Positions 53,461-64,000 of a DNA stretch of 64,000 nucleotides are shown one piece after another. Origin of the DNA: Takakia lepidozioides (taxonomy: Eukaryota; Streptophyta; Takakiopsida; Takakiales; Takakiaceae); NCBI GenBank assembly GCA_030704615.1, contig CM060734.1, forward strand, positions 55,940,042 to 56,004,041, read 5' to 3'. Under the pieces are notes generated by a model. The model ran no database searches, was not told where the DNA came from, and saw nothing but the letters and a program-made list of their open reading frames with translations. Positions within the stretch are counted from its first letter, which is position 1; every line of letters begins with the position of its first letter. Both the position numbers and the translations under genes were made by a program.

Positions 53461-56400
53461 ATGGGCATAGGACTTAGCAGCGCTGGTGCCGCTGCACAGT
53501 CCACCTTGGCATCCTCCTCTCAGTCCACAGTTCCCCAAGCACAGCCAAGCACAGCAAGCCCGCCACGCATCGGAGCTGGACGATATGGACGGGATACTGG
53601 CCTACGAAGCTCTGTCTCTGTTCCGGTATTCGGTACATACTGGAAAGCCGTTCCTCCTCCAGGGATTCCTGCTGGGCCTAAGGCATTCTCGGTCCCGCCA
53701 CCCCTCTCACCTTCACAGCTGCCCAAGGAAGGATCTTTGCATCCAAGAGCACCTACAGTTGGCAGGACTGGCAATGGGGGAGGCAATTTGTTGCCTGGAA
53801 ACCATGCACCCAGCCCTCGCTGGTGGTCAAAGGGCGGGGCAAGCCTTGGGCTAGTGGCACTGGCGGTAGGGTTACTATATCTTGGGTATCTTTTAGGCAG
53901 GATGCATCAACAGAAGGAGGCGCTGCAGTTTGCCATTGTAATTGACGGTGGGAGTACTGGCACACGCGCGCATGTGTATTCCTGGGTGCACTCCCCCAAG
54001 GAACCACTTCCGGTTATGGTGAAGCCAACCTATGAACGCAACATTGGGGCACCTTTGCACGGTATTTCTGGCCAGCGGTTGTATAAGCGAGTGGAGACAG
54101 AGCCTGGTTTAGACAAGATGTTGCACAATGATACTGGCGTGAGAGATGCCCTGGTGCCGCTGCTAGACTGGGCAAGAAAACAAATTCCTACACAGGCCCA
54201 TCGAAGCACACATGTCTTTCTTTTTGCTACTGCAGGACTTCGGAGGTTACCTCGTGAGCAGAGAGAGTGGATCCTTGACAAGGCATGGTCAATCCTGCAG
54301 AAGTCACCCTTCAGGTGTAGAAGGGACTCAGTGAAGGTTATTACTGGGGTGGAGGAAGCATACTATGGGTGGATAGCCCTCAACTACAATTTTGGCAAAT
54401 TAGGACACACACCCAAGCTGCCCAACTTTGGTGCTCTAGATCTAGGAGGCTCTTCCTTTCAGGTGACGTTTGAACCAGATAAGGCACCTGTGGGAGACTA
54501 TGGAGTGAATTTGAGTATTGGGACAACTGAGCACCACCTGTATGCAGTTTCGCATACTGGCTTTGGTCTCAATGATGCATTTGAAAAGTCAGTAGTGCAA
54601 CTGTTACGCCATTCACCTGCTACTAAAAATGGGGTGGTGGTGGTGAAGAATGGCCAGGTGGAAGTGGAGCATCCTTGCCTACACAAAGGGTACCGGCAGC
54701 CATTTGCATGCTCCACTCATTGCATGCTTCCACCTCTGGCTGCTGGGGAGCCCTACGTCGTCAGTGGGAGTCCTGGGATTGATGGAGACAACGTTGCCCA
54801 GGTGGAATTGAAGGGAGCTCCAAACTGGGAGGCCTGCCAATCACTTGTGGAGCTAGTGATCAACTCCTCTCAAGCCAGTTCATGTCATTTACCCCCTTGT
54901 GCACTTGGTAAGCACCAGCCAGCTCACCAGGGTAAATTCTATGGACTCGCAGGGTTTTTTGTTGTGAACAAATTCTTTGGACTGTCGGCAAGCACGTCTC
55001 TTGAGGAATTGTTGCAGAAAGGACAAGAGTTCTGTGAGCTGTCCTGGCAGGACGCCCAATTGAGTGTTCCAGCACAACCTGGTGTGGATCGCTACTGCTT
55101 CCGAGCCCCTTATGTGGTTGCACTGCTCCGGTATGGTTTGCAACTTCGCGATGACCAAATTGTGATTGGGTCAGGGGATTTTGCCTGGACTCTGGGTGCT
55201 GCGTTGTTTGAAGCTAACGCCCTGCGGCCCAGTCAATCAAGGCCCCTGCAGAGTGGACTGGTCCTGTTTACGAACTCTCGGGTAGCTATGACCATGGGGG
55301 TGCTATTGCTGCTGTTGCTGATATTGGTGGTGGTCATGTGTTACCTTGGAGGAATGGTGCGGCCATGGCGCCGCACCTATTTGCCCCTATTTAATCCTCC
55401 CAGTGGTGGCTCTGGTGTATCGAATTGGATGCCTTTGTCACTGCGTGCCCAAGGGCGCCTCAGCAGCCTTCCAGTTGGTGGCACTGGACGCATCAGTGGT
55501 GACCTCCTTGCCCTTACCAACCCTCTTGAGCCTGTGTATCCTAAATGATATCCTTCGAAATGAGATTTTTGTCTTCAGTCTTGTGCGTGCACAACGTCAT
55601 ATTTAAATTGAATGCCGTCATGCTCTCAACAGAGTTCCACATGACTAATGGCTTGTGTCATCGATGTCAACCTTTTGAAGTGGATCAGTGGGCAAAAACG
55701 CTCTGTGTGTTCTAAGTTGTATCCTGACAGCAGCATTTAGTATTTCAGCATTGAGCGGCAGGTCAAGTGCGCTTGGATGTATCACTACTGTTTTTTGGCA
55801 CAGATTTTTTGTTGTCCAGGAACTTTAGTGTACTTGTTTTCTTTTTCCTAATCTTTGTTGACATTTCTGATGGAATTCAAATATCATATTACTTGGTTAT
55901 CCAGAAAGACTGCTGGCAAACTGCTTGCTTCCAGGTGCCCTTAGTTTTCACTGAGTGTTTTGAAGCTTCCAGCATTCTATCTGCTGGACTTAACATTTTG
56001 ACATTTTAGATCTCTTCTGAACCCTAGAGCAGTTCGGTATGGTGGACAGATCAATGTGATAAGAAGTGGAGGTATAGTGCCATTCAAACAATGCTAGAAC
56101 AATAGTGTTGCTGTATGCTGGCCTTTTTGTGTTCTACCACACATAAAACCTGTCATGATGCCACGACAAGAAAGTGATGATGGGTGGGGAGAGTTTGCAG
56201 GGGAGGGGGGACTGAAGATGCCACATAGCCCAGTTCCAAGCAGAGACAATTATCACAATCAAGTATTTGGATCAGGGGGGTCCCCTGGGCCTCTCGCTGA
56301 GCGGGAGGGGTTACAGGTGGATGCTATCACAGTAGGGGCTTCACCAGATCGGCACCAAATGGGCTCCGTGAAAATGCATCACAAAGGGACACTGCGATTA

Positions 56401-56463
56401 CAGAATCGCCGGACCCAGTCCAGAGAAGACCTGAGTTATAATGAGTTGGACATTAAGGTTTGA
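53461..56463 (+). CDS. APY7: Apyrase-7-like membrane nucleoside di/triphosphatase (GDA1/CD39)
   Basis: The long exon, from ATG 53461, stays open to 55548 (695 codons). It has all five apyrase conserved regions: VIDGGSTGTRAHVY, LFATAGLRRLP, GVEEAYYGWIALNYNFG, GALDLGGSSFQVTF and IVIGSGDFAWTLGAAL. A Pro/Ser-rich N-terminus precedes a membrane span (LGLVALAVGLLYLGYLLG); a second span follows the catalytic domain (GVLLLLLLILVVVMCYLGG). The cytosolic tail (RTYLPLFNP...) leads to a separate last exon around 56150-56463 ending LRLQNRRTQSREDLSYNELD. This matches the tail typical of plant apyrase 7. The join is probably from about 55540, but I could not fix the splice sites. Such enzymes hydrolyse nucleoside di- and triphosphates, probably in Golgi or plasma membrane. 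A first exon upstream of 53461 is possible. Confidence 0.9.
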
Positions 56464-58348
56464 GGACTCTCTCAAGAGTGTTGGCCTATTTTTGTTGTCA
56501 CAGCCCTCAAGCGTGCTTTATATCATTCATACTATTTTTCTCTCTTATAACATCCTTTGTCCTGTGGTGCCTGCTTATATTTTTCCTGCTGATACATGCA
56601 GACTATGAGCATGCCACTCTGGGTTATAATTTGAACTTGTTCCTTCTCTGAAAACTTGGTCTCAGGCCTTTTCTTCTGCAGAGTGAACTTCAATACGTTC
56701 ACTGGAAGTACCAAGCACTTACACGGACCGAGTCTTCCAGATTTCTTTTAAGTGGCCAAGAGGAGATTATGCTTTATTTGGCCACTACGGCTTCCGTACC
56801 TTCTTTGGCTTTGTCTCAACTTGTGCAGAAAGGGTTGCAGTTGAGCTCAGCCATTAGTCTGCTTATTTGGTCTTGAGCTGACTCCATTGTATGTGGTCCA
56901 TAGCAACTGTACAGAGAGTTGTCTATCCAATCTCTTCTCTGTACTCCTGATAGGGTGGATCTGTACTTGGTCTTTCTGAAATTCCACCCCATTATCTTCA
57001 GCACGACTCCGATCACCAGCCTCCCCCTCGGATTTTAGGTGAGAGACCAGGCAAGATGTGTAGTCACAATCTCAAGTGGCAGCCCATGCCTTTTCAGCCA
57101 GAAGGCATCAACAACTTGCAGCGACACTCCACAGGCATCACATGTCTTAGAAACTATAGATTGACGCACCTGCCACACTCAGTCCCACCGACCTTTCCAT
57201 GGAGATTCTCAGCCATTTCTCCTGATTAAACTCTGCCCTGCAATTGTGTTCTATTACCATCATCACCTTTCCCTACAGTTTCTGAATGAGTGCAGTCAAA
57301 GGGACCAATTAGCTGTCGTTCGTCCATCTCTCACTTAGCAAAAGTCATCCATCCAAGTGACAATAGAGAAAGTATTCTCTACTCTACTCTTTCTTCGAGC
57401 TCCTGGGCCTCAGTATCTCACAGATAACTTCACGTTGAGGTGCCTTATGTTGGGAGTGAGTGAGAAGGCAGCAGGAGCAGAAATTTGGGTTTTGGCATGT
57501 AGACGCTGCATTACTGGGGGATCGACAATTCGTCTATTCCCTGTCCTGAGGTGGTTGCATTTCTGCAATCTGAGGGGGCTCCACCCCTTTCACCTGTGAT
57601 CACTGGTATACTTGAATGACATCCTGTGACCATTTGTACAATTACATGACCAAGCAGTGAAGAAACTGTGAGATCAATTGTGACCTTCATGCACAAATTT
57701 AACTGAAAGATCAGACACCCAGGTTTCCAGGGCTGCACTGACAGTTTGCAGGATGACAGAAGGGATAAAGAGCTCAGACTCACAAGGCAGCAAAAGGACC
57801 ATGGCAAGACTGCTTTAACAGGATTAGGCCACAAAAACTATATCAAGAATTTGAGCTGTACAGTACAAAGGAAACCAAAGAATGGCTAGTACTAACTACA
57901 CAAGCTAAGTTTACTTGGATCCGAAACTGGCATCACTAGCTGCTACTTGCATTGCAGCGAGCCTCAAGTGAAGGTAGGTCTAGACAGAACACCCTCGTCG
58001 TTACTTAATCTCACTATGACATGAAAACAACTTCCGCCAGCGTTATGAATGCCAGGAGAACCTCTTCGAGGCTTCCAGAATCATATCCAGTTCTAAAACT
58101 CTCATGCCTTTGACCGTCTTTGGCAGCTTCCTTGATGCTCTACAGCCCCCACACTGTTTTAGAACTGGGGCTACCCTTAGCTATGAGTATCAGGACATAG
58201 TAGTTATGTTGCTCCTGAGAAGCTACACAACACACTCAGGATCCGAAAGAGACTAGGTCCATCACGCAAACGGATGACACAACCCCAACCGCAGAACTGC
58301 CCACGTCCAAGGAGACAGACTTGAAATCTTCAACCTTGACACTCAACA
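56464..58348. other. Apyrase 3' flank and intergenic region
   Basis: No gene can be supported. A short minus-strand frame at 56816-57016 (IGVVLKIMGWNFRKTKYRST) looks like a transposon remnant but has no clear motif. Confidence 0.4.
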
Positions 58349-59624
58349 TCAGCACGACTGACGCACTGTGCAAGCGACAGCCTGAGCCCAATGCCGCAAT
58401 CTGTTCTTCACCTGAGAAGGATGGTCACCTGCATCATCAAAAGAACAAAACCCATCAGACTTGCCATGGTCCGATTTCACAATGGGTGACATGCACCTGA
58501 CATAGCAGTTTGGCGAGGCAAGGGAGGAGGAAAGGGGGACTTAAAAAAAGTGACTACATCATGAGCTTTCGATTAAAGTGCTCGTAAGACACGAAGTGGC
58601 AGCATTTCGGCAGAAGCAACTATATCATTGCAATCGCTGACCCGAAACGAGGCAAGCTTTCAAAACAATTGTGGAGCAAAGGGTGTTTACCAGGACTTGC
58701 AATCCGCCAGGACTCCATGGGAGAAGTCTGTAAGCTGCTTCCATTCGTGGATCCATCCAGAATATCATTGCTTTCAAGAGTCGACACCGGGGACAATCTA
58801 GGTGCATCTTTGTACTGCTGGGATATGGCGTAGCACAACTCTAAGGCTGGCAGCGTGTTGCGAAGCTCCAAATCGTGATCATTGCTGAAGCCGAATCCAA
58901 GGTCTATACACCCTCTTAACTCGTCCAGGTCCTCGTCAGTGAGACTCCTGGTCCTTACATGAGACCTTTCGGCATGGAGGGGCCATGTTCGATCGCCACA
59001 ATCGGATACACTTCGTCCCACAGCCTTGGCCTTCATGTTTTCATTGATTTCATTCATCTCATCCAGCAATACTCTATCTCTTCTTCTCACCCATGCCTCT
59101 TCTCTTGCCTCTTCCCGTGACCCACGGCTGGCAAATGTCCTCCCCTTCAGAAACTTCTTACGCCCGCTCGAGCCTTCCACATCCAGGGTGTCCTTCCTTG
59201 GTATGTCCACTGCGGGTGATGATACCCCATTGTCCGAGACCGTCATCTCAGGCCTCCATCCAATTGGAGCAGACGAGACTCTAGAGATCTCTGGTCCCAA
59301 AGTGCCAGACGCATCAAGTAAGAAGCTAGCTTCATTCTCCAGGTTGTCTCCATGTTTCTGGCGGTAAGAGCCAATGCAAGCAAAAGGCTTCGGCACCGTC
59401 CCCCTCGGCACCTCCATCGGCACATTATCCCGCTCTTCAAGAGAAAACACGTCGAACAACTCCCTCTCTTCTACGAAATCCTTCTGGGCTGGAACATCAA
59501 ACTCGCAGTCCACGTACGACTTCTTCACAGATCGAGAGTGAAACGGCATACCCTCCTGCACGAAACTTTCTCTGATAATCTCCAGCCCATGCAGCACTGC
59601 CAAGTCACCGCCTTTCTCCATCAT
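58349..59624 (-). CDS. DUF1685 family protein (complete, two exons)
   Basis: Exon 1 is 59624-58691, ending AGTCCTG|GTAAAC. Exon 2 is 58428-58349, after a GATGATGCAG acceptor. Joined length is 1014 nt, giving 337 residues and a TGA stop. Family hallmarks are RSLTDEDLDELRGCIDLGFG then F, NTLPALELCYAISQQY, and, across the splice, SPGDHPSQVKNRLRHWAQAV then ACTVR. DUF1685 is a plant-specific family of unknown biochemical role. The N-terminal two-thirds is variable, acidic and serine-rich. Without the splice, exon 1 would read on to a spurious end at 58620, so the intron (58690-58429) is needed for the conserved tail. No signal peptide or membrane span is seen. The start is the first of two adjacent methionines (MMEKGGDL). 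Confidence 0.92.
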
Positions 59625-60560
59625 CCTGCCTCCAAAGAAGGTATCCGCCTCTGCCTCGTCGACGACACTTCAACAATGCACTGACCCCTTGTCTGTGCAG
59701 TATAAGCACCTTCTGTAAACAGATGCTAGCAGCAGCAAGCACGAACTAGAACCAGGTAGCAGCTCAAGCATAGAAATACAAACACTAAAAACCCAGTGGG
59801 CAGGTCAAGCGTTAAGAGTCCCAATATCTCATCACAACTGCTCCTAAGAGACGCAAATCGACAGCCGAGTAAAACATCAAACTTTGGCAGCAGAGCTGAC
59901 TGCCGTAAACCAGGTCCAATGCCGTCGCATCCACCACCAAGGGGACCCAAACAACGCAAAAGCAGAACACACCTCACTACAGAAGACAAAACGCAGCGGA
60001 GGAAGGAATGTCCCCCGAGCACCACCGCCTCTCTACCCGAACTAAAACTGCGGTCTTGCCCTTATTAGAGCAGAGCCGAAAGAAGGATCCTACACTATCT
60101 ACACAAATAGATATATCAGAGTATGCTAGTGATACAAGTAAAGTTAGTACGGTTGGGCCAACCACTCTACTTGAGAATTCGCAGCCGAAGGAGAAAACTT
60201 AAACAAGAAGAAGCTTGGTGCAGAGAGAAGAGAAGAGAGCAGAGTCTTCGTGCGGTAGCGTGACCCGCCCGCCCCCGCCCAGGCTGGCGTTGAGTGTGAG
60301 TGTATGTGCTCGCTGGGCCGCCTTGCTCCTCCCCCCACTTGACTGCTCCGGGGTCCCACCCGCACACGCTCTTTCGTCCACGCGGCTTCCGTCGCATATT
60401 CCGTCCGCACTGCCCGAGGCTTCGACGAATTCCGACAGCCGTCAGAGCGGACATGCTGATGAATATCCTGTGACCTATCGGGGGTAGGTGACCGGGTGAC
60501 CGGGTGGCCGCGGGCAATGATAAGGTGGGCCACGGGCCATTAAGTGCCACCCGTCCGTCC
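59625..60560 (-). promoter_or_regulatory. Putative 5' UTR and promoter region of the DUF1685 gene
   Basis: 59625-60200 is the likely leader. The 60230-60480 part is strongly GC-rich compared with the rest of the window and has overlapping open frames without domains, as expected for a GC-rich transcription start region. No TATA box was assigned. Confidence 0.35.
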
Positions 60561-60577
60561 GTTTACGGACGGGACGG
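60551..60577. repeat. Short inverted repeat GTCCGT-TT-ACGGAC
   Basis: CCGTCCGTCCGTTTACGGAC at 60551-60570, followed by GGGACGG, can form a hairpin. It lies upstream of the DUF1685 gene; function unknown. Confidence 0.6.
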
Positions 60578-62062
60578 TGGCAGGCCCGTCGCGCTTTGGT
60601 GAGTCAATTCGACCACAGCAGCCCGTGAGGCAATGATCAGTTCGGGCAGCCTTCCGTACCTGCCCGATGAGTCGGTTGATGAAAGTTGAAAGTTGAAACC
60701 ACCTTTATTTTATTTTATTTTATTTTATTATTTGGGAGCATTTTTTTTAAATTATTCGCGCGTTATTCGGGAGCATTATTCGCGCGTTGGATAAGAGGGG
60801 GGCGACGCGTTGAAGGGAGGTGGGGGCGGTGCGGAATGTCACGTGGTGTAAAACCGAAAGATGGTGCATAGTTGTAGTCCCTTTGTGACGCCACATGGTT
60901 GTTTAGACACACGGTGTGAAAGGACGAAGCTCCGTGTCCAAAGTATATGTTACACCGCAATGTTTACTACCAAAAATGGAACCAAGCGGACGGACAAAAT
61001 TTGAATATAACTATTTAGTTGATCCAATTACGTGTAAAGTGTTTTTCTTAGAAATAAAATGTGGGCTTGCCCATTTTTAGGGCATGACGATGCAGCTGGC
61101 AGTCAATGAAAGACATAAAAATTTGTTTTGTACTAGTTTTTTAGGGCGACCAAGGTGGGAAAAAGCTCAGGATGTAAAACAAAAAACGGAGGGATACCAG
61201 AACAGATTTTGTGCGTTTATTGACAAATTAAACCGCATTTCCCTTTTTTTTAAACACTAGAAAGAAATAGAAAAAGACCCATTTCATTGAGAAAAATAAT
61301 AGCCTTAAACTGTTATTGGTCTATTCTGTTCATATTTAACTCTTGAAAATACTATAGTGTTTATAGTCTATTCGAGTCTTTATACATTAGAGTGTGCTTT
61401 TGATAGCTCCGTCTTTCTCCGACTTCTCGTGAGTATATATATAGATGTATTATATTATCTAACTATCCAAGAATATAAACTCAAGTGCAACCAAAACACA
61501 ATATACATGTGTGCTTTGGATTTTTGGTTACAAAACAATTAGAGTAAGAAATTGTGACAAGGATAGAAATCACGAGGAAAGTGTGGTGATGAAAGTCCTA
61601 GCTTCCATTGTACTGCAGGGACGCAGATTCTTTGAAGCGAAAGCAGGATGGGAGGTGGAGTGATTCCCAGGCTGCTTCAAAGCAACCGCGGTGGGTCCGC
61701 ACCATCAAAAGAGGCAACCCTCACCCTCCACGGACCCCGGCTTTATGCAACGACCTTCACTCACACACTACCTACCCTTTCCAACCGCACTAACCGCCCA
61801 CCTTGCACTTGCTTTTGCCTAGCGACACACCGTCCTACAAACACCAGTATAATGAAAAGTTATACAACCGGCGCATTGCTGCTGAATATTTAATTATTAC
61901 AGAGAAGGTAGGTCCGACACCTAAATTTAGATTTTTACAATTTTTGAACAAGTTGGTCACATACATTTAAATTACCTCTAGGGAGGTAATTAGGGTATGT
62001 CCTTTAGAGGATAACCCTAATGCAGAATTCCTTATTGCTTCGACATTGAGGTCATTACTTTT
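60578..62062. other. AT-rich intergenic sequence
   Basis: Contains a (TTTTA)n run at about 60704-60730 and otherwise no recognisable feature. Confidence 0.5.
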
Positions 62063-62740
62063 CTGAATATTTCAAATTAATAAACGCCGGACATCGAAGG
62101 ACTCTACGGTATAGTTGGACACAATGGACACAAAAACTGTTGTTTTTTAGGCCATTAATCCGCACCACAATGACCTCCATGGAACTTAACTGTTGGTTAG
62201 GAGTGGAAGCAAATGAACAGAAGATATAGTGGGACAAAATGATATTGTAAAATTGTTGATTTTACGGGCATTAATCCGCACAACAAGTTCCTCCACGGTA
62301 GTAAAGGACTTGCAAATGGAACTGTTGGTTAGGGGTGGAAGCAAATGAACAGAAGATATAATGGGACAAAATGATATTGTAAAATTGTTGATTTTACGGG
62401 CATTAATCCGCACAACAAGTTCCTCCACGGTCGTAAAGGACTTGCAAATGGAACTGTTGGTTAGGGGTGGAAGCAAATGAACAGAAGATATAATGGGACA
62501 AAATGATATTGTAAAATTGTTGATTTTACGGGCATTAATCCGCACAACAAGTTCCTCCACGGTCGTAAAGGACTTGCAAATGGAACTGTTGGTTAGGGGT
62601 GGAAGCAAATGAACAGAAGATATAATGGGACAAAATGATATCGTAAAATTGTTGATTTGAGGGCATTAATCCGCACAACAAGTACCTCTACGTCGTAAAA
62701 GGACTTACAAATGGAAATGATGTAGGGGGGGAAAGAGGTT
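62063..62740. repeat. 132-bp tandem repeat, about four to five units
   Basis: GGTTAG(A/G)GGTGGAAGC-type starts lie at 62195, 62327, 62459 and 62591, a constant 132-bp period. The middle units are nearly identical; the outer ones (62063-62194 and 62650-62740) are degenerate. Since 132 is a multiple of three, the minus strand stays open for 140 codons (62608-62186) as 44-residue repeats. This is probably incidental: it shows no domain. Confidence 0.92.
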
Positions 62741-64000
62741 GACCATAACAGTATTCCAAGCCGAGGGCAGAAATGAAAATGAGGTATGAGTGTATATGAT
62801 ACCCAGGCCACACATGACGGATGCAAAGCCTCAACGTAGGACCTTGGCGCACAGCGGTGTCAGGCCGTTCCTAAGCGCCCGGCGCGTCCGCTCGACGTAG
62901 TTTTCTCACGCAGGAGAAACTGCCTTATGCAGATGGAAGTGCGTTCCTTGAAAGTTGCAACCTGTAGTAGGGCGCCACCAATGTGGGAAGGCCATGAGAG
63001 CCAAAAAAAAAAAAGAAAAAAAAAGGGAGGAAATAACGTTATACTAACGTCACCGTTTCCTTGTTGGATCTTAGCAACCAATCCGTGCTGTTGAAACTGG
63101 GTCCCACCAACGAGCCACCTAGGAAGGATGGGGCAACGTTGGGGAAGACGCCGTTCTCCGACTTGCGTCCTGCCAACGGAGGCAAATGGTATGTGTGGCC
63201 TGGCTATGAGCTGGTTTCCAAAGCACTGTGGTCGGTGAGCATGTCCTCAAATTCTGGAGACTGGGGCAGGTGCTTTACTGTACCGGATGATGCATGATCT
63301 GAAGCTTCCAATCCGGATAAGTTGCAAAGGTGTGTTTGTTTCTTGTATGTTATTAAAGAGATGGGCTCGTGGTGCAGAATAGGAAAAGCATATTCTTGCC
63401 TCTTTTTCTGTTTTCTTGAATGGGAAAAGATTGGAGCCCAATTTATTTCTCAACGTGGGTATGCCTAAGTTTGCTTTCTTTGGCAAAAAAAAAAAAATCT
63501 TTAAATTTAAAAAGGAGCGGAGCCCTGTTCATCAAATTAAGGCACCAGGAAAAAATAACCTGGCAAGTTGTTTAAAGCAAAGACATGTACAGCTTGAGGG
63601 CATTCAAGTAAGCAATAATAGGTAGTCCATATGGAGCTTCAGTATAATCTAGCTGGACTCCAAGTACTTTGGGGAGGTATGCAGTCAACGCTGCATGAAC
63701 AGGGCTTCGTATTGCAACGGTCAATTACATAAACTGCTTACCTGCATTATAAATATCACTAACCCCAGATTGGATGTGGATTAGTGGACCGTTGCAAACC
63801 TGAAGAGAAAACCGTTCGGGAATGTTCACTAACTCCGTCCATCATCGATCATTATGATGGGCTTTAAAACCCAACCCATGAATAGATGGAGCTGAACGGA
63901 TTTTCATTTATATCTTTTCCATTTCTTAATTTGAAAACAAACGAGAAGAAAAATAAAAAGTATTGGGTGCCCCGCTGCCGGGCCACATCCAGCTCAGTGA
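62741..64000. other. Right-end region, no gene supported
   Basis: An A-rich run lies at 63003-63027 and another at 63486-63498. A plus-strand frame at 63061-63297 (GGKWYVWPGYELVSKALWSV) is open but matches no family I recognise. Nothing else is evident. Confidence 0.4.

Noticed and set aside
60144-60550. Overlapping minus-strand frames in GC-rich sequence upstream of the DUF1685 gene
   Set aside because: Two frames are open at once over the same bases, as expected from GC-rich sequence with few stops. Neither product has a domain.
62063-62740. CRISPR-like array
   Set aside because: The 132-bp units are contiguous and lack alternating unique spacers. The host is clearly eukaryotic.
63061-63297. 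78-codon frame at the right end
   Set aside because: No family recognised, no splice partners seen and no conserved neighbour. Too weak to call a gene.

Overview
The window looks like nuclear DNA of a land plant, probably a seed-free one (fern, lycophyte or bryophyte). This is inferred from several things: highly repetitive PLS-type pentatricopeptide repeat (PPR) genes, plant-specific families (organellar ssDNA-binding 'PDF' modules, an apyrase-7-like enzyme, a DUF1685 protein, a plant-type ASPM), a plant nuclear tRNA-Trp, long intron-rich genes, and heavy invasion by Ty3, CACTA, hAT and LINE elements. The species cannot be named from sequence alone.

Layout. 1-1214: 5' part of a plastid ferredoxin-like gene (-). 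2157-11867 (+): a ruined gene that joined an OSB-type PDF module to a PLS PPR array. Its intron holds a complete 6.2-kb Ty3/chromovirus (2861-9058, 5-bp target duplication). Its PPR part is cut by an 8.46-kb CACTA-type element (11875-20331, 3-bp target duplication ATG). The CACTA element carries PPR fragments, an OSB/PPR scrap, a fragment of a DNMT3-like cytosine methyltransferase and a smaller related CACTA element. PPR remains resume at 20335-21560. 22814-28360: a hAT element (8-bp target duplication) with a broken transposase and a 12-unit minisatellite, inserted beside an unrecognised ORF. 29338-30416: a candidate tRNA-headed retroposon. 30832-30903: tRNA-Trp(CCA).

31437-45309 (+): a near-complete ASPM gene (microtubule/spindle-pole factor) with about 18 exons. 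Its introns contain four 5'-truncated copies of one LINE, each with a 12-bp target duplication, plus a tail of a second LINE family. 47013-48958 (-): an inverted, intron-containing, frameshifted duplication of ASPM exons 1-5. It abuts and truncates the PPR gene at 48932-52110 (-), which is the best-preserved member of the OSB-PPR architecture. 53461-56463 (+): an apyrase-7-like membrane nucleoside phosphatase. 58349-59624 (-): a complete two-exon DUF1685 gene. 62063-62740: a 132-bp tandem repeat.

The housekeeping genes (ferredoxin-like, ASPM, apyrase, DUF1685) are functionally unrelated. The connecting theme is the OSB-PPR family and its repeated duplication, capture and interruption by transposons. 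The most notable items are the OSB-PDF/PPR fusion seen at two loci with the same exon junction, and the CACTA element loaded with PPR fragments sitting inside a PPR gene.
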